From Hymenobacter psychrophilus (GTDB lineage: Bacteria > Bacteroidota > Bacteroidia > Cytophagales > Hymenobacteraceae): 64,000 nt of DNA. A program made the translations under genes and the position numbers. How positions within the stretch are numbered: the first letter of the stretch is position 1; every line of letters begins with the position of its first letter. Of the stretch, positions 31,704 through 40,181 are shown in pieces. Where the stretch lies: contig NZ_FNOV01000005.1 in the NCBI RefSeq assembly GCF_900107135.1, forward strand, positions 140,856-204,855, read 5' to 3'. The notes beneath the pieces are model-generated. The model did not search any database. It saw nothing but the letters and a program-made list of their open reading frames with translations, and had not been told where the DNA came from.

Positions 31704-33113
31704 ATGAAGAAGTATCTGCTTGGCCTGCTGTTGATGATGCCCGGGTTGGCTGGTGCTCAAATACCCATCCCATTCATTATAAAGGGCACAATTGGTAAGC
31801 TCGATGCGCCGGCCCGGGTGTTTCTGCTACAGAATGGAAGGTTCAGAAACTCAGCGGCGCTACATGATGGCGCTTTTGAACTGAAAGGCACAACCGACGC
31901 CCCGCAAAGTAGCCTGCTGCTACTGGCGCGCAACGGCAACCTCATGGACGCCATGCGGCAAGGCGAACGACTGGGCATATTTATAGAGCCGGGCCCTGTC
32001 GTCCTGCTCAGCGCCGACTCGCTGCACAAAGCCCAGGCAACGGGGAACCCGCTAAACACCGAATACCGGCGTTTTTTGGCTTCGCTGAAACCACTTGACG
32101 AACAATTGAGGCTGGTAGCCGCGCAACAGGAAACCGCCACGAGCCAGCCGACCACCACCCCGCAGGTTAGCCAGCGGCTGAAGGCCCAGCAAGCGGCGCT
32201 CAGCCAGCAGCGCCGCGAGCAGCAGGCAGCCTACATCAAAGCGCACCCCGATTCTTACGTTAGCCTGCAACTTCTAAAAGAGATGCAGGGCCATACGCCG
32301 CGTTACGCCCAGGCGGGGCCGCTCTACGACGCCCTCTCGCCGCGGGTGCGAAACAGCCTGGGCGGCCGCAACTACGGCAACCTGCTGGAAGTTGTTAAAG
32401 CCGCTTCCGGGACCACCAGCACGCCAGACAGCCAGCGAGTAGACCAGGCGGTGCAGGAATATGAGGACAGACAATTTCGGCTGAATAGCAGTCAGGTTGA
32501 CGAAGGGTTGCTAGCCGATAGCAAAACTCACCCCGACCCCTACACGCGGCTGGCAGCTATGCAGCAAATCTATGGTCCTAACCCAGATTACACCGAAATA
32601 CTGCCGCTGTTCAACACATTGCCGGCGGCGGTACGCACCAGCGCAGAGGGGAAGAAGTATCTGGCTTTGCTGGAAGCCAGCCGGACCGTTACCATCGGGG
32701 CAGTGGCCCCCAATTTCGTCCTGCCGACGCCCGAAGGCAAGCCCGTGTCGTTGGCCGATTACCGGGGCCGCTACGTGCTGGTCGATTTCTGGGCCAGCTG
32801 GTGCGGACCCTGCCGCGGGCAAAACCCTTATCTGCTAAGGGCTCACCGCGCCTACAAGGACCGTAGGTTCGCTATTTTGAGCGTGTCGCTCGACGCTGCA
32901 AAGCACCGCGCCCAATGGTTGAAGGCAATTTCAGAAGACCAATTACCCTGGACCCAGGTGTCGGAGCCGGGTGCTTTTGACGGAGAGGTTGCCCAGAGCT
33001 ACAATGTCCGAGCGGTTCCCCAAAACTTCCTCCTCGACCCAAACGGCAAAATAGTGGCTGTAAACCTACGCAACGAGGCGCTGGAAGCTATATTGGCCCA
33101 GTTGCTAAAGTAA
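31704..33113 (+). CDS. TlpA-type thioredoxin with duplicated middle domain
   Basis: 469 residues, paralogue of the preceding gene. Signal peptide (MKKYLLGLLLMMPGLAGAQ), DUF4369 domain (IPFIIKGTIGKLDAPARVFL), a Gln-rich helical stretch (about 130-175), then two copies of a helical segment: about 179-235 (KAHPDSYVSLQLL to NLLEVVKAAS) and about 274-328 (KTHPDPYTRLAAM to LALLEASRT). The first paralogue has this segment once. The thioredoxin domain has the canonical active site FWASWCGPCRGQN (C367, C370) and cis-Pro in RAVPQNFLLDPNG. Periplasmic thiol chemistry is expected; the extra helical copy may change partner choice, which is inference. Confidence 0.88.
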   Translation: MKKYLLGLLLMMPGLAGAQIPIPFIIKGTIGKLDAPARVFLLQNGRFRNSAALHDGAFELKGTTDAPQSSLLLLARNGNLMDAMRQGERLGIFIEPGPVVLLSADSLHKAQATGNPLNTEYRRFLASLKPLDEQLRLVAAQQETATSQPTTTPQVSQRLKAQQAALSQQRREQQAAYIKAHPDSYVSLQLLKEMQGHTPRYAQAGPLYDALSPRVRNSLGGRNYGNLLEVVKAASGTTSTPDSQRVDQAVQEYEDRQFRLNSSQVDEGLLADSKTHPDPYTRLAAMQQIYGPNPDYTEILPLFNTLPAAVRTSAEGKKYLALLEASRTVTIGAVAPNFVLPTPEGKPVSLADYRGRYVLVDFWASWCGPCRGQNPYLLRAHRAYKDRRFAILSVSLDAAKHRAQWLKAISEDQLPWTQVSEPGAFDGEVAQSYNVRAVPQNFLLDPNGKIVAVNLRNEALEAILAQLLK

Positions 33114-33179
33114 TCTACTGGCTCTCGGCAACAACCAAGCAAATCCCAATTCCTCATTCTGCCCTGCCCCCCTCGAGGC

Positions 33180-34544
33180 CTACAACTCCTCCCGCACCCG
33201 CGTCAGCAGGCGTTCTATTTCGCGGCGGATTTCGCTGGTGGGCCGCACGTAGTGGTTGTTGAAGAAGCTGAACGCTACCAGCCGGCCCGAGCGGGTGCGC
33301 AGGTAGCCGGCCAGATTGTGGTTGTTGGTGAGCGTGCCGGTTTTGCCCCACAGCCAAGGGCCGGTTTTGCCGCCCAGGTAGGCCCGCCGCAGCGTGCCCT
33401 GGCCCCCGCCGGCCGCCAGCAAACTCAGCAGCCGCGGCTCGGGCACCTGCTGATGCAGCCGCACCAGCAGGGCCGTCATAAAGCGGGGCGTGAGCAGGTT
33501 GAGGCGCGAAAGGCCCGAGCCATCCACCCACTGGGGCGCATCGGGCAGGGTGCGCAGGTAGTTGGTTTGCATCACCCGAATGGCGCGGGCCGGGCTCAGC
33601 GAATCGGGCGCCAGCGTGGAAGCGCACAGCAGCAGCAGCTGCTCGGCCAGAAAATTATCGGACACCCGCAGCATGCGGCGGTAGAGCGTGTCGGGCGGCA
33701 GCGTGCGCACGATGCGGACCGAATCGGTGGGCCGCAGGCGCAGCGGGCCGGCGGCAAGCACCGGGCGGCGCAGCGTGTCCTGCAGCAGCTGGAGCAGCAG
33801 CGCGGGGCTGGTCCGGAACGGCACCTCATCCACCCAGCCCTTGGCCGACGGGAACACGAAAAAGCGGTTTTCCTCGGGTGGGCGCTGCACGTGGTCGTTG
33901 GCGGGGTTGGGCCGGGTGGCGGGCGCGGAGGCCGCGAAGGGCCGGAAGAAGCGCGGCAGCACCCGCGGCGCGGCCGGGGCCGGGCGGCCGTAGAAGCGCA
34001 CGGTATTGCCATAGATGGGCATAGGGCTGCGCTCGGGCTGGAAGTAGTAACCGTAATCGTCCCAGCTCCAGCCGGGGCCAAAAGCGGGCGGCGTGGGCAC
34101 TTCGGCGTAGAGCAGTACTTTTTCGGGCCGACTCTTCAGGAACTCGTAGACCCGGCGGGCGGGCACGTCGCCGTGCAGCAGCATGGGGTCGCCGGTGCCC
34201 CAGAACAGCAGCGTATCGGGCCCGCGCTGCACGTAGCGCAGGCCGGGCAACGAGTCAGTTCCCAGCAGCGTGAGGCCGGCGTAGAGCGTGAGCAGCTTGG
34301 TGGTGCTGGCGGGCGTGAAGTAGCGGCTGTCCTGGTAGCCGAACAGGGGCTGGCCGGTAGTGGCGTCGGCCAGGCTCAGGCCCACTTGGTGTTGGCGCAG
34401 CACGGCCGAGGTGCGCAGCTGCTCATCGAGCCAGCTAAGATTGGGGGCCGGCAGCGCGGCCGGTTTGGCAGGGGTTTGGGCCGGCAGCGGCAGCAGGGTG
34501 GCGCCGAGCCACAGGGCTAGGCAGCGAAGCAGAACGAAGAGCAT
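33180..34544 (-). CDS. dacB: D-Ala-D-Ala carboxypeptidase/endopeptidase PBP4 (S13)
   Basis: 454-residue periplasmic low-mass penicillin-binding protein. Signal peptide MLFVLLRCLALWLGATLLPLP, catalytic STTK (S80, K83) in TPASTTKLLTLYAGL, SDN in RVSDNFLAEQLLL (near 290), and KTGT in LWGKTGTLTNNHNLAGYL (near 400). The DLLFWGTGDPMLL-like segment and domain insertions between boxes 1 and 2 (about 90-280) are those of PBP4. It trims and cuts peptidoglycan cross-links. Its length matches the family. Together with the VanX-like dipeptidase and the two lactamase-fold proteins it makes four cell-wall or penicillin-interacting enzymes in the window, though not in one operon. Confidence 0.92.
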   Translation of the reverse strand: MLFVLLRCLALWLGATLLPLPAQTPAKPAALPAPNLSWLDEQLRTSAVLRQHQVGLSLADATTGQPLFGYQDSRYFTPASTTKLLTLYAGLTLLGTDSLPGLRYVQRGPDTLLFWGTGDPMLLHGDVPARRVYEFLKSRPEKVLLYAEVPTPPAFGPGWSWDDYGYYFQPERSPMPIYGNTVRFYGRPAPAAPRVLPRFFRPFAASAPATRPNPANDHVQRPPEENRFFVFPSAKGWVDEVPFRTSPALLLQLLQDTLRRPVLAAGPLRLRPTDSVRIVRTLPPDTLYRRMLRVSDNFLAEQLLLLCASTLAPDSLSPARAIRVMQTNYLRTLPDAPQWVDGSGLSRLNLLTPRFMTALLVRLHQQVPEPRLLSLLAAGGGQGTLRRAYLGGKTGPWLWGKTGTLTNNHNLAGYLRTRSGRLVAFSFFNNHYVRPTSEIRREIERLLTRVREEL

Positions 34545-34582
34545 AGGCCCGCAAGTTGCGGATTTTAGCCTTTAGGATGTCG

Positions 34583-34623
34583 GGAAAGAATGGTGTCGGG
34601 CTGAGCATGACACCGTTCTTTCC
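34583..34623. repeat. Hairpin with GAAAGAATGGTGTC arms
   Basis: Arms 34583-34597 and 34609-34623 are complementary with one mismatch. The 11-base loop GGGCTGAGCAT keeps the CTGAGCAT piece of the larger palindrome family, so it may be a decayed copy. It lies between divergent genes (dacB and the DUF5700 gene), so a terminator role is not required. Confidence 0.65.
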
Positions 34624-34684
34624 GGCTCCCTGCTACTGCTTCCTATTGCCTACTTTGCAGCTGCATCCGCTCTTAACTCTTCCC

Positions 34685-35785
34685 ATGAAATCAAACTACC
34701 TGCTGCTGCTACTGACCTTGCTGGGCCTGCTGGCCCCGCCCGCCACCGCCCAAACCGTGAACGTGGAGGCCGCCGAGCGGTACTGGGAAATGACCGACGC
34801 GCTGCGCCGCGACCAGCCGCTGACCGACGCCATGTGGGATGCCTTTGTGGCCGTGCCTGCCAACCGCCGCTACATCGCCAGCGTGTTCAGCGAAAAAGAC
34901 CTGAAAAGCTACCGCCGCGCCATCGAAGTCGTTTACCGGCCCAGCCTCGACTCGCTGCGCCAAGCCAACCTAAAGGCCGAATACTGGTACTACGTGCTCA
35001 ACGAAAAGTACCGGCAGCGCGAGTCCGAATTCCGTGCCTACCTGCGCGAAACCGCCCAGCAGCCGGGCTACCTCGACCTCATGTACCAGTTGGCCTACGA
35101 GTACCTGCCCGCCCGGGCCCGCCAGCCCGTAGCCAACCTGCAGCTGGCCTATGTGGCCATCGGCAACGACGCCATTTCGGAGGAGGCCGGCATTGTGTTC
35201 AGCCTCAAATCGGCCATTGACTGGGACAAGCCCAAGGCCGGCATCCTCGAAGCCCACGAAATGCACCACCAGCTGCGCCCCAACCTCGATTTCAGCTTCG
35301 CCGACTCGCTCGACCAGCCCCTGCTGTACGCCCTGAACATGACCCTGAACGAGGGCCTGGCCGACCTGATTGATAAAAGGGTGCTGCTCCAGGTGCCCGG
35401 CGACCCGGAAGGGATTGAGGAGTGGCTGCTGGCCTCTGCCCCGGCCGTGCTGCACAAGCTCGACTCGGTGCTGCAGGCTACCGCCGCCCGGCCCACTGCG
35501 CCGCGGCCCGAGCTGCGCTACTACCGCCGCCTGTACAACAGCACCACCGGGCACCTGCCGGGCTTTTTTATGGCTCGCATCATCGAACGCAACGGTTTGC
35601 GGCCCCAGCTGCTGGCTGCCGCCGACGACCCGATGGCCTTCTTTCTGCTCTATCAGCGGGCCGCCCACCGCGACAAAACACGGCCGCCAACCTTCTCGGC
35701 CGCTTCGGTAGCCTATCTGAAGCGCCTGCAGAAAAAGTACGTGGCCCCGGCACGACAGGCGCGGGCGCGGGCGTTGGCTCCGTAG
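34685..35785 (+). CDS. DUF5700-type putative zinc peptidase
   Basis: 366 residues from the ATG at 34685, which opens a signal peptide (MKSNYLLLLLTLLGLLAPPATAQ); the open frame before it runs through the hairpin region. The central motif EAHEMHHQLRP holds HEMHH (H191-H195), a canonical HEXXH, and NEGLADLID (Glu at about 223) provides a plausible third ligand of gluzincin type. The family is annotated as putative zinc-dependent peptidase, without proven substrate. The helical layout (SEKDLKSYRRAIEVV, YLPARARQPVANLQ, YYRRLYNSTTGHLPGF) fits an all-alpha zincin. Expected to act in the periplasm. Confidence 0.78.
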   Translation: MKSNYLLLLLTLLGLLAPPATAQTVNVEAAERYWEMTDALRRDQPLTDAMWDAFVAVPANRRYIASVFSEKDLKSYRRAIEVVYRPSLDSLRQANLKAEYWYYVLNEKYRQRESEFRAYLRETAQQPGYLDLMYQLAYEYLPARARQPVANLQLAYVAIGNDAISEEAGIVFSLKSAIDWDKPKAGILEAHEMHHQLRPNLDFSFADSLDQPLLYALNMTLNEGLADLIDKRVLLQVPGDPEGIEEWLLASAPAVLHKLDSVLQATAARPTAPRPELRYYRRLYNSTTGHLPGFFMARIIERNGLRPQLLAAADDPMAFFLLYQRAAHRDKTRPPTFSAASVAYLKRLQKKYVAPARQARARALAP

Positions 35786-35812
35786 AGGCGCGCAACCCTG
35801 CCGTCCGCCACG

Positions 35813-35820
35813 TATCTTTA
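35813..35820 (+). promoter_or_regulatory. -7-like element TATCTTTA before lipoprotein gene
   Basis: TATCTTTA matches seven of eight bases of the form TATCTTTG and ends six bases before the ATG at 35827. It implies a near-leaderless transcript. No TTG at the usual distance. Confidence 0.4.
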
Positions 35821-35826
35821 CGGCCT

Positions 35827-36384
35827 ATGCTGCGCTCCTTTTCTACCTGGTTTTCGCTTTTGATAATGGCCACGGCCCTGGCCGGCTGCTGCGGCTCAAC
35901 GGCCTGCGAATGCGACGACCAGTTCGCCGACGCCGTGGGCCTGCAATTCAGCGCCGACACCACGGGCCCCAACCCCACCGGCTTCCGGGCCCGCGAGGTG
36001 GCTACCGTGTACCTGGTGCGGGTGCCACGCGACACGGCCCAGCGGCCCCGCGCCGATACCGTGCAGCTGCTGCGCCCGGTGGCCCAGTTTTCGCAGCCCG
36101 TTGTCATCAACAATACCACGCCGTTCACGCAGGCCGGCAACCGCAAACTCGACGCCTACTCCTACCAGCTCTACCTGGCCACGGCCCCCCGCGTCAAGCC
36201 CAGCTTTAGCTTCGTTGTCGACAGCGTGCGGCTGAGCACTGATTTCCGGGCCGAGGGATGCTGTACCTGCTTCGAAAACAGCAGCAAGCTGGTGTTTACC
36301 ACCCGCAACGGGCAGGTCATCCGCGACGACCTCACCGACCCGGACGGCAACAACGGGCTGAAAACCCTGCTGATACAGCGGTAG
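35827..36384 (+). CDS. Cys-rich DUF-type lipoprotein
   Basis: 185 residues from the ATG at 35827; a signal peptide ends in the lipobox LAGC (MLRSFSTWFSLLIMATALAGC). The mature N-terminus is Cys-rich (CCGSTACECDDQF), and EGCCTCFENSS adds three more, suggesting disulfides or metal binding. The body is beta-rich with REVATVYLVRVPR and SYQLYLATAP segments; I do not recognise a named family. It resembles small lipoproteins described as DUF5034-like in Bacteroidota, a tentative match. Located in the envelope. Separated by 41 bases from the DUF5700 gene; possibly an operon, though it has its own -7 motif. Confidence 0.6.
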   Translation: MLRSFSTWFSLLIMATALAGCCGSTACECDDQFADAVGLQFSADTTGPNPTGFRAREVATVYLVRVPRDTAQRPRADTVQLLRPVAQFSQPVVINNTTPFTQAGNRKLDAYSYQLYLATAPRVKPSFSFVVDSVRLSTDFRAEGCCTCFENSSKLVFTTRNGQVIRDDLTDPDGNNGLKTLLIQR

Positions 36385-36486
36385 CCCCGGGCTGATGCCG
36401 GGCTGGCGCACGTCCGGCCGGGGGCCGGCTTCGTATAGCTCCCTACCGGCCGCCACGGCGGCCGCCGCCCCGCTTTCCTGCTCTTT

Positions 36487-38856
36487 ATGCGTCCAGAAAC
36501 TGTTCCTGCTACCGTCGCGGCCCCTGCGCCCGACTCCGCTACCGCCGCTCCGGCAGTTGTCTCCTTCCCGTTCCGCACCACGCTCAGCCTCGAGCCCCTG
36601 ATTGCGTACTGGCAGGCCGGCGAGGCGTCCCAGAACGAGGGCATTGCCCTGCTCTCGCGCTCGGTAGGTGCCCAGGTAGCCGCCGCCGACTGGGCCCGGG
36701 GCCCCATCACCGACCTCAACCTGCTGGAGTGCAACTGCGACCTGGTAGAAACGCTTATGCTGGCCGTGTTTTCGCCCGCTTCCTTCGATACCGCCATTGT
36801 GGGGGCCGTACCGCCGTTCCAGCGCCATAGCTTTTACTACACGCCCCGCTTCGCCGAGGTACTGCTCAATGCCCAGCACAGCATCAAGCAGCCGCTCAAC
36901 ATCAGCATGGAGCAGCTGGAGGTGTACACCACCCGCATGGCCTACCAGCTCATTCTCGATAAGGTGTATGGCGTGAAGCTGCCGCTGCAGAGCGGGGTGA
37001 TATTCACGGTACCCGACTACCAGATGGGCCTATACCGCCACTACAGCGTCGAGTTTAACTCCACTTTCCTCGATGTGCACGTGGTGGGCGACAGGCCCGA
37101 GCTGAGCGCCGAGCAGCTGGAGTTTCTGAGCCGCAACCCCCACCGCCTGGATTTGTGGCTGGCCCAGCTGCCGCCCGAGAACTTCGTGCTCGAAGGCTTC
37201 AACATTCTGCACCTCGTGGATGTAACGGAGCAGGAAGTGCTGTCGGAGCTCAAGTACGACTTGCTGGAGCGGGATGTGCTGCAGGCCTCCGACCGGCTCG
37301 AACAGATTCAGGAAAAGCTGCGGGTGCTGTTTGGCAAGCCCGCCCTGCAGCTGGGAATTGCGGCCTACGATGAGAATAAGCGCGCCTTCGTCGATTTCGG
37401 CCGCAAAATCAACCACAGCTTCCTCACCAAGCAGCTCCACAACCCCGATGCCGGCTCGGGCTTCCGCCAGATTTACGGCCGCCTCTGGGCCGACCGCCGC
37501 CCGCTGGTGCTCGAAGACGTGGAGCAGGCCGACATTCCGGAAGATTTGCGCGCGCAGATTCTGAGCCTGGGCATCCGCTCGGCCATTCTGGCCCTGCTGC
37601 CCTACGGCAACGACACGGTGGGTTTGCTGGAGCTGGGCTCGCCCACGGTGGGCGGGCTCAACGAGTTCAGCCTGGAGTACGTGAACCAGTTTCTGCCGCT
37701 GTTTGCCGTGGCCGTGAAGCGGAATGCCGAAGACCTGCAAACCCGCGTGCAAGCCATTGTGAAGGAGAAGTTCACGGCCATTCATCCTACCATGGAATGG
37801 CGCTTTACCGATGCCGCCCAGAACCTGCTGCAGAAGGTGGAAGACGGCAACCGCCAGGCCGAAATGGAGGACATCGTGTTTCATGATGTGTACCCGCTGC
37901 ACGGCGCCTGCGACATTCGGGGCAGCAGCGCGGCCCGCAACGAGGCCATTCAGGGCGACTTGATTGAGCACCTCACGCTGGCCGGCAAGGTGCTCAAAAA
38001 GGCCTCCGACTTCCAGCAGCTCCCGATTCTGGACGAGCTGCGGTTTTACGTGGGCAAACACCTGCGCCGCCTGCGCCAGGGCATGGCCAGCGGCGACGAG
38101 GTGAGTATCTTCGACTCGATCCGCACCGAAATGGAGCCACTGTTCGAGTATCTGGGCCAGAATACGCCCGAGCTGCGGCCCGTTATTGCCCAGTACTGGG
38201 CCCAGATCGACCCCGAGCTGGGCATCCTCTACAAACGCCGCAAGGCGTTCGAACAGACTACCACGCTGCTCAACGACGCTATTGCCGGCTACCTCGACGA
38301 GGAGAATGCCCAGGCCCAGGCTATGTTCCCGCACTACTTCCAGCGCTTCAAAACCGATGGCGTAGAGCACAACATTTACGTGGGCGCCGCGCTGGTCGAA
38401 GACAAGCCCTTCGACCTGGTATTCCTCAAAAACCTGCGCCTGTGGCAGCTGCTGGCCATGGTGGAGATAACGCGCCGCACGGCTGCCCTGCGCGATCAGC
38501 TGCCGCTGCCGCTCGAAACCACCCAGCTTATCCTCATTCACGGCCAGCCCCTGAGCATCCGTTTCCGCCAGGACGAGCGCCAGTTCGACGTGGACGGCGC
38601 CTATAACATCCGCTACGAAATCATCAAGAAGCGCATCGACAAGGCCACCGTAATGGGTACCGGCGAGCGGCTCACCCAACCCGGCTGCCTGGCCCTCGTC
38701 TACAGCCAGCAGCGCGAGGCCGACGAGTATTTCGAGTACCTCGACTACCTGCAGGACCGCGGCCTGCTCGAAGACGAAATCGAGGAGCTGGAACTCGAAG
38801 AACTCCAGGGCACCAAAGGCCTGCTGGCGCTACGCGTGAAGGTGAAGTTGGTGTAA
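36487..38856 (+). CDS. Large GAF-domain protein, uncharacterised
   Basis: 789 residues, soluble. N-terminal 260 residues are unrecognised (FRTTLSLEPLIAYWQ, LLECNCDLVETLMLAVFSP, FYYTPRFAEVLL, VHVVGDRPELSAEQLEFL). Residues about 270-425 form a GAF-like sensory domain (RLEQIQEKLRVLFGKPALQL, given as residues 279-298; AILALLPYGNDTVGLLELGS region). A short motif DVYPLHGACDIRGSSAARNEAI (about 475-496) precedes a long helical half. No HD, kinase, GGDEF or cyclase motif is visible, so output is unknown. The size and order match a Cytophagales-typical family with no assigned role. Its stop codon starts a GGTGAGA-type heptamer array and a long palindrome. Confidence 0.7.
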   Translation: MRPETVPATVAAPAPDSATAAPAVVSFPFRTTLSLEPLIAYWQAGEASQNEGIALLSRSVGAQVAAADWARGPITDLNLLECNCDLVETLMLAVFSPASFDTAIVGAVPPFQRHSFYYTPRFAEVLLNAQHSIKQPLNISMEQLEVYTTRMAYQLILDKVYGVKLPLQSGVIFTVPDYQMGLYRHYSVEFNSTFLDVHVVGDRPELSAEQLEFLSRNPHRLDLWLAQLPPENFVLEGFNILHLVDVTEQEVLSELKYDLLERDVLQASDRLEQIQEKLRVLFGKPALQLGIAAYDENKRAFVDFGRKINHSFLTKQLHNPDAGSGFRQIYGRLWADRRPLVLEDVEQADIPEDLRAQILSLGIRSAILALLPYGNDTVGLLELGSPTVGGLNEFSLEYVNQFLPLFAVAVKRNAEDLQTRVQAIVKEKFTAIHPTMEWRFTDAAQNLLQKVEDGNRQAEMEDIVFHDVYPLHGACDIRGSSAARNEAIQGDLIEHLTLAGKVLKKASDFQQLPILDELRFYVGKHLRRLRQGMASGDEVSIFDSIRTEMEPLFEYLGQNTPELRPVIAQYWAQIDPELGILYKRRKAFEQTTTLLNDAIAGYLDEENAQAQAMFPHYFQRFKTDGVEHNIYVGAALVEDKPFDLVFLKNLRLWQLLAMVEITRRTAALRDQLPLPLETTQLILIHGQPLSIRFRQDERQFDVDGAYNIRYEIIKKRIDKATVMGTGERLTQPGCLALVYSQQREADEYFEYLDYLQDRGLLEDEIEELELEELQGTKGLLALRVKVKLV

Positions 38857-39028
38857 GGGTGAGAGGTGAGGAGGTGAGAGGTGAGAGGTGAGAGGTGAGG
38901 AGGTAAAAGAACGGTCATCCTGAGCGCAGCGAAGGATCTTATCACGCTAGAACGGCCGTATCAACGACTCGTTGCAACGTTATAGGATCCTTCGCTGCGC
39001 TCAGGATGACCGTTCTTTTACCCGATCA
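38854..39028. repeat. GGTGAGA heptamers and long palindrome (copy B)
   Basis: From the TAA stop of the GAF gene the + strand reads GGTGAGA-type heptamers (to about 38902). Perfect 36-base arms follow (38903-38938 and 38986-39021) with the core GGTCATCCTGAGCGCAGCG. The loop includes GCCGTATCAACGACTCG, shared with copy A at 19.2 kb. Inverted heptamer-like sequence (CACCTCCTCACCCC) lies at the stop of the convergent PAP2 gene, whose last codons it forms. Confidence 0.9.
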
Positions 39029-39700
39029 CCTCCTCACCCCATCATCTCTAAAGCCCAACTGAAATACCCCCCGTAGCATAATCAGCCAGAACAGGGCACC
39101 GGCAAAGCCAGCTACCACGTCGGTGGCGAAGTGAACGTGCAGGTAAACGCGGGTGAGGCCGATGAGCAGGGCGAAAAGCAGCAGCAGCAGCCCCCAGATC
39201 GGGTGGCGGCGGTGGCGCCACAGAATCCAGGCCAGGCAGCCGTAGAGGGCCAGCCCGATCATGGCGTGCCCGCTCGGGAAGCTCAGGCCGGACTGGAAAA
39301 TCAGGGCCGAATCGGGGCGTAGGCGGTGGAAATGCGATTTGAGCACTTGGTTGAGCAGAGCCGCTCCCGCTACTGCCGCAAATACCTCCCAGGCTTCGCG
39401 ACGGTGGCCCCAGCGGCGCAGCAGCAGCGGCAGCCCGATGCCAGCGGCCACCAGCCACGGCAGCGACGCGAAAAACGTCAGCGCCTGCATCACCGGCGTC
39501 AGCCGCGGCCACGCCGCCCGTACTGCATCCAGCTGCCCGAAGGCCCAGTTATCAAACTGCACCGACTGGCCCACAAAAACCACCCGCGTGAGGTAGAAAA
39601 ACAGCAGCGCCGAGGCCATGAACACGCCGCCCACCACCACTATTTCCGCCGTCAGTAAACTAAGGGCCGCTACCACCCGGGCCGCTACTTTTTTTATCAC
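39026..39700 (-). CDS. PAP2-family membrane phosphatase
   Basis: 224 residues, about six membrane helices. Phosphatase signature intact: KSHFHRLRPDS (motif 1, K and RP), LSFPSGHAM (motif 2, catalytic base His), TRVYLHVHFATDV (motif 3, nucleophile His). Such enzymes dephosphorylate lipid phosphates, for example undecaprenyl pyrophosphate or phosphatidylglycerol phosphate, on the outer face of the inner membrane. The start at 39700 (MIKKVAARVVAALS) is accepted. It is a paralogue of the gene at 40182-40901, on the same strand with a tRNA between them, and of a third, more divergent gene at 55052. Confidence 0.85.
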   Translation of the reverse strand: MIKKVAARVVAALSLLTAEIVVVGGVFMASALLFFYLTRVVFVGQSVQFDNWAFGQLDAVRAAWPRLTPVMQALTFFASLPWLVAAGIGLPLLLRRWGHRREAWEVFAAVAGAALLNQVLKSHFHRLRPDSALIFQSGLSFPSGHAMIGLALYGCLAWILWRHRRHPIWGLLLLLFALLIGLTRVYLHVHFATDVVAGFAGALFWLIMLRGVFQLGFRDDGVRR

Positions 39701-39940
39701 GGAGTATACATCACTGATTCGCGCCGATTCTTCGCTGATTACGCCGATGCAGGGCCGCTCGTTCAGTTTTCAATAACCCGCTGGATTGATTCCATCTGCA
39801 ACGGGCTCGCTGCTCGTTTCAGAAAGGCGGGGCACGGCCACTCAAAGGCCCCGGCAGCTACCGGAAAGGCCACCACGATGGGCGGCGCCACAGCAGCATA
39901 ATCAGCGAAGAGTCAGTGATTTACAATCCATAAAAACGGA

Positions 39941-39970
39941 AAAAGCCGGTCCATTTCTGGACCGGCTTTT
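39941..39970 (-). terminator. Perfect hairpin terminator of the tRNA gene
   Basis: AAAAGCCGGTCCA (39941-39953) and its reverse complement (39958-39970) flank a four-base loop. Read on the minus strand it comes two bases after the tRNA and ends in an A/T-rich run. Confidence 0.9.
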
Positions 39971-39972
39971 CG

Positions 39973-40054
39973 TGCGCTCGGGGAGACTCGAACTCCCACA
40001 CCTTGCGGAACTGCCGCCTGAAGACAGCGCGTCTACCAATTTCGCCACAAGCGC
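39973..40054 (-). tRNA. tRNA-Leu (CAG)
   Basis: 82-base minus-strand tRNA. Seven-base acceptor stem GCGCTTG pairs with CGAGCGC (one T-G), followed by the D-arm GGCGAAATTGGTAGACGC, the anticodon stem CTGTC/GGCAG with loop TTCAGGC (anticodon CAG), the long class II variable arm typical of Leu, and the T-arm GGGAGTTCGAGTCTCCC. The 3' CCA is not encoded. A hairpin terminator follows at once. Confidence 0.95.
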
Positions 40055-40181
40055 AGCTTTTATCGTCCGGACTTCCGGGGAGGGCCTTTTGATGCTGCAA
40101 AGATAGGCGGTTTTTCGAACGCGCTGCAAGTTTTGGTTTAAAAAAAGCTGAAAAATTACTGGCTTACCTTTCGTTTCCGGG

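Noticed and set aside
24877..34544. Cell-wall or beta-lactam resistance cluster
   Set aside because: OXA-type enzyme and PBP4 are 7.5 kb apart with unrelated genes between; no regulator or mobile element.
39973..40054. Genomic island integrated at tRNA-Leu
   Set aside because: No integrase, no repeat of the tRNA 3' end downstream and no composition change around it.
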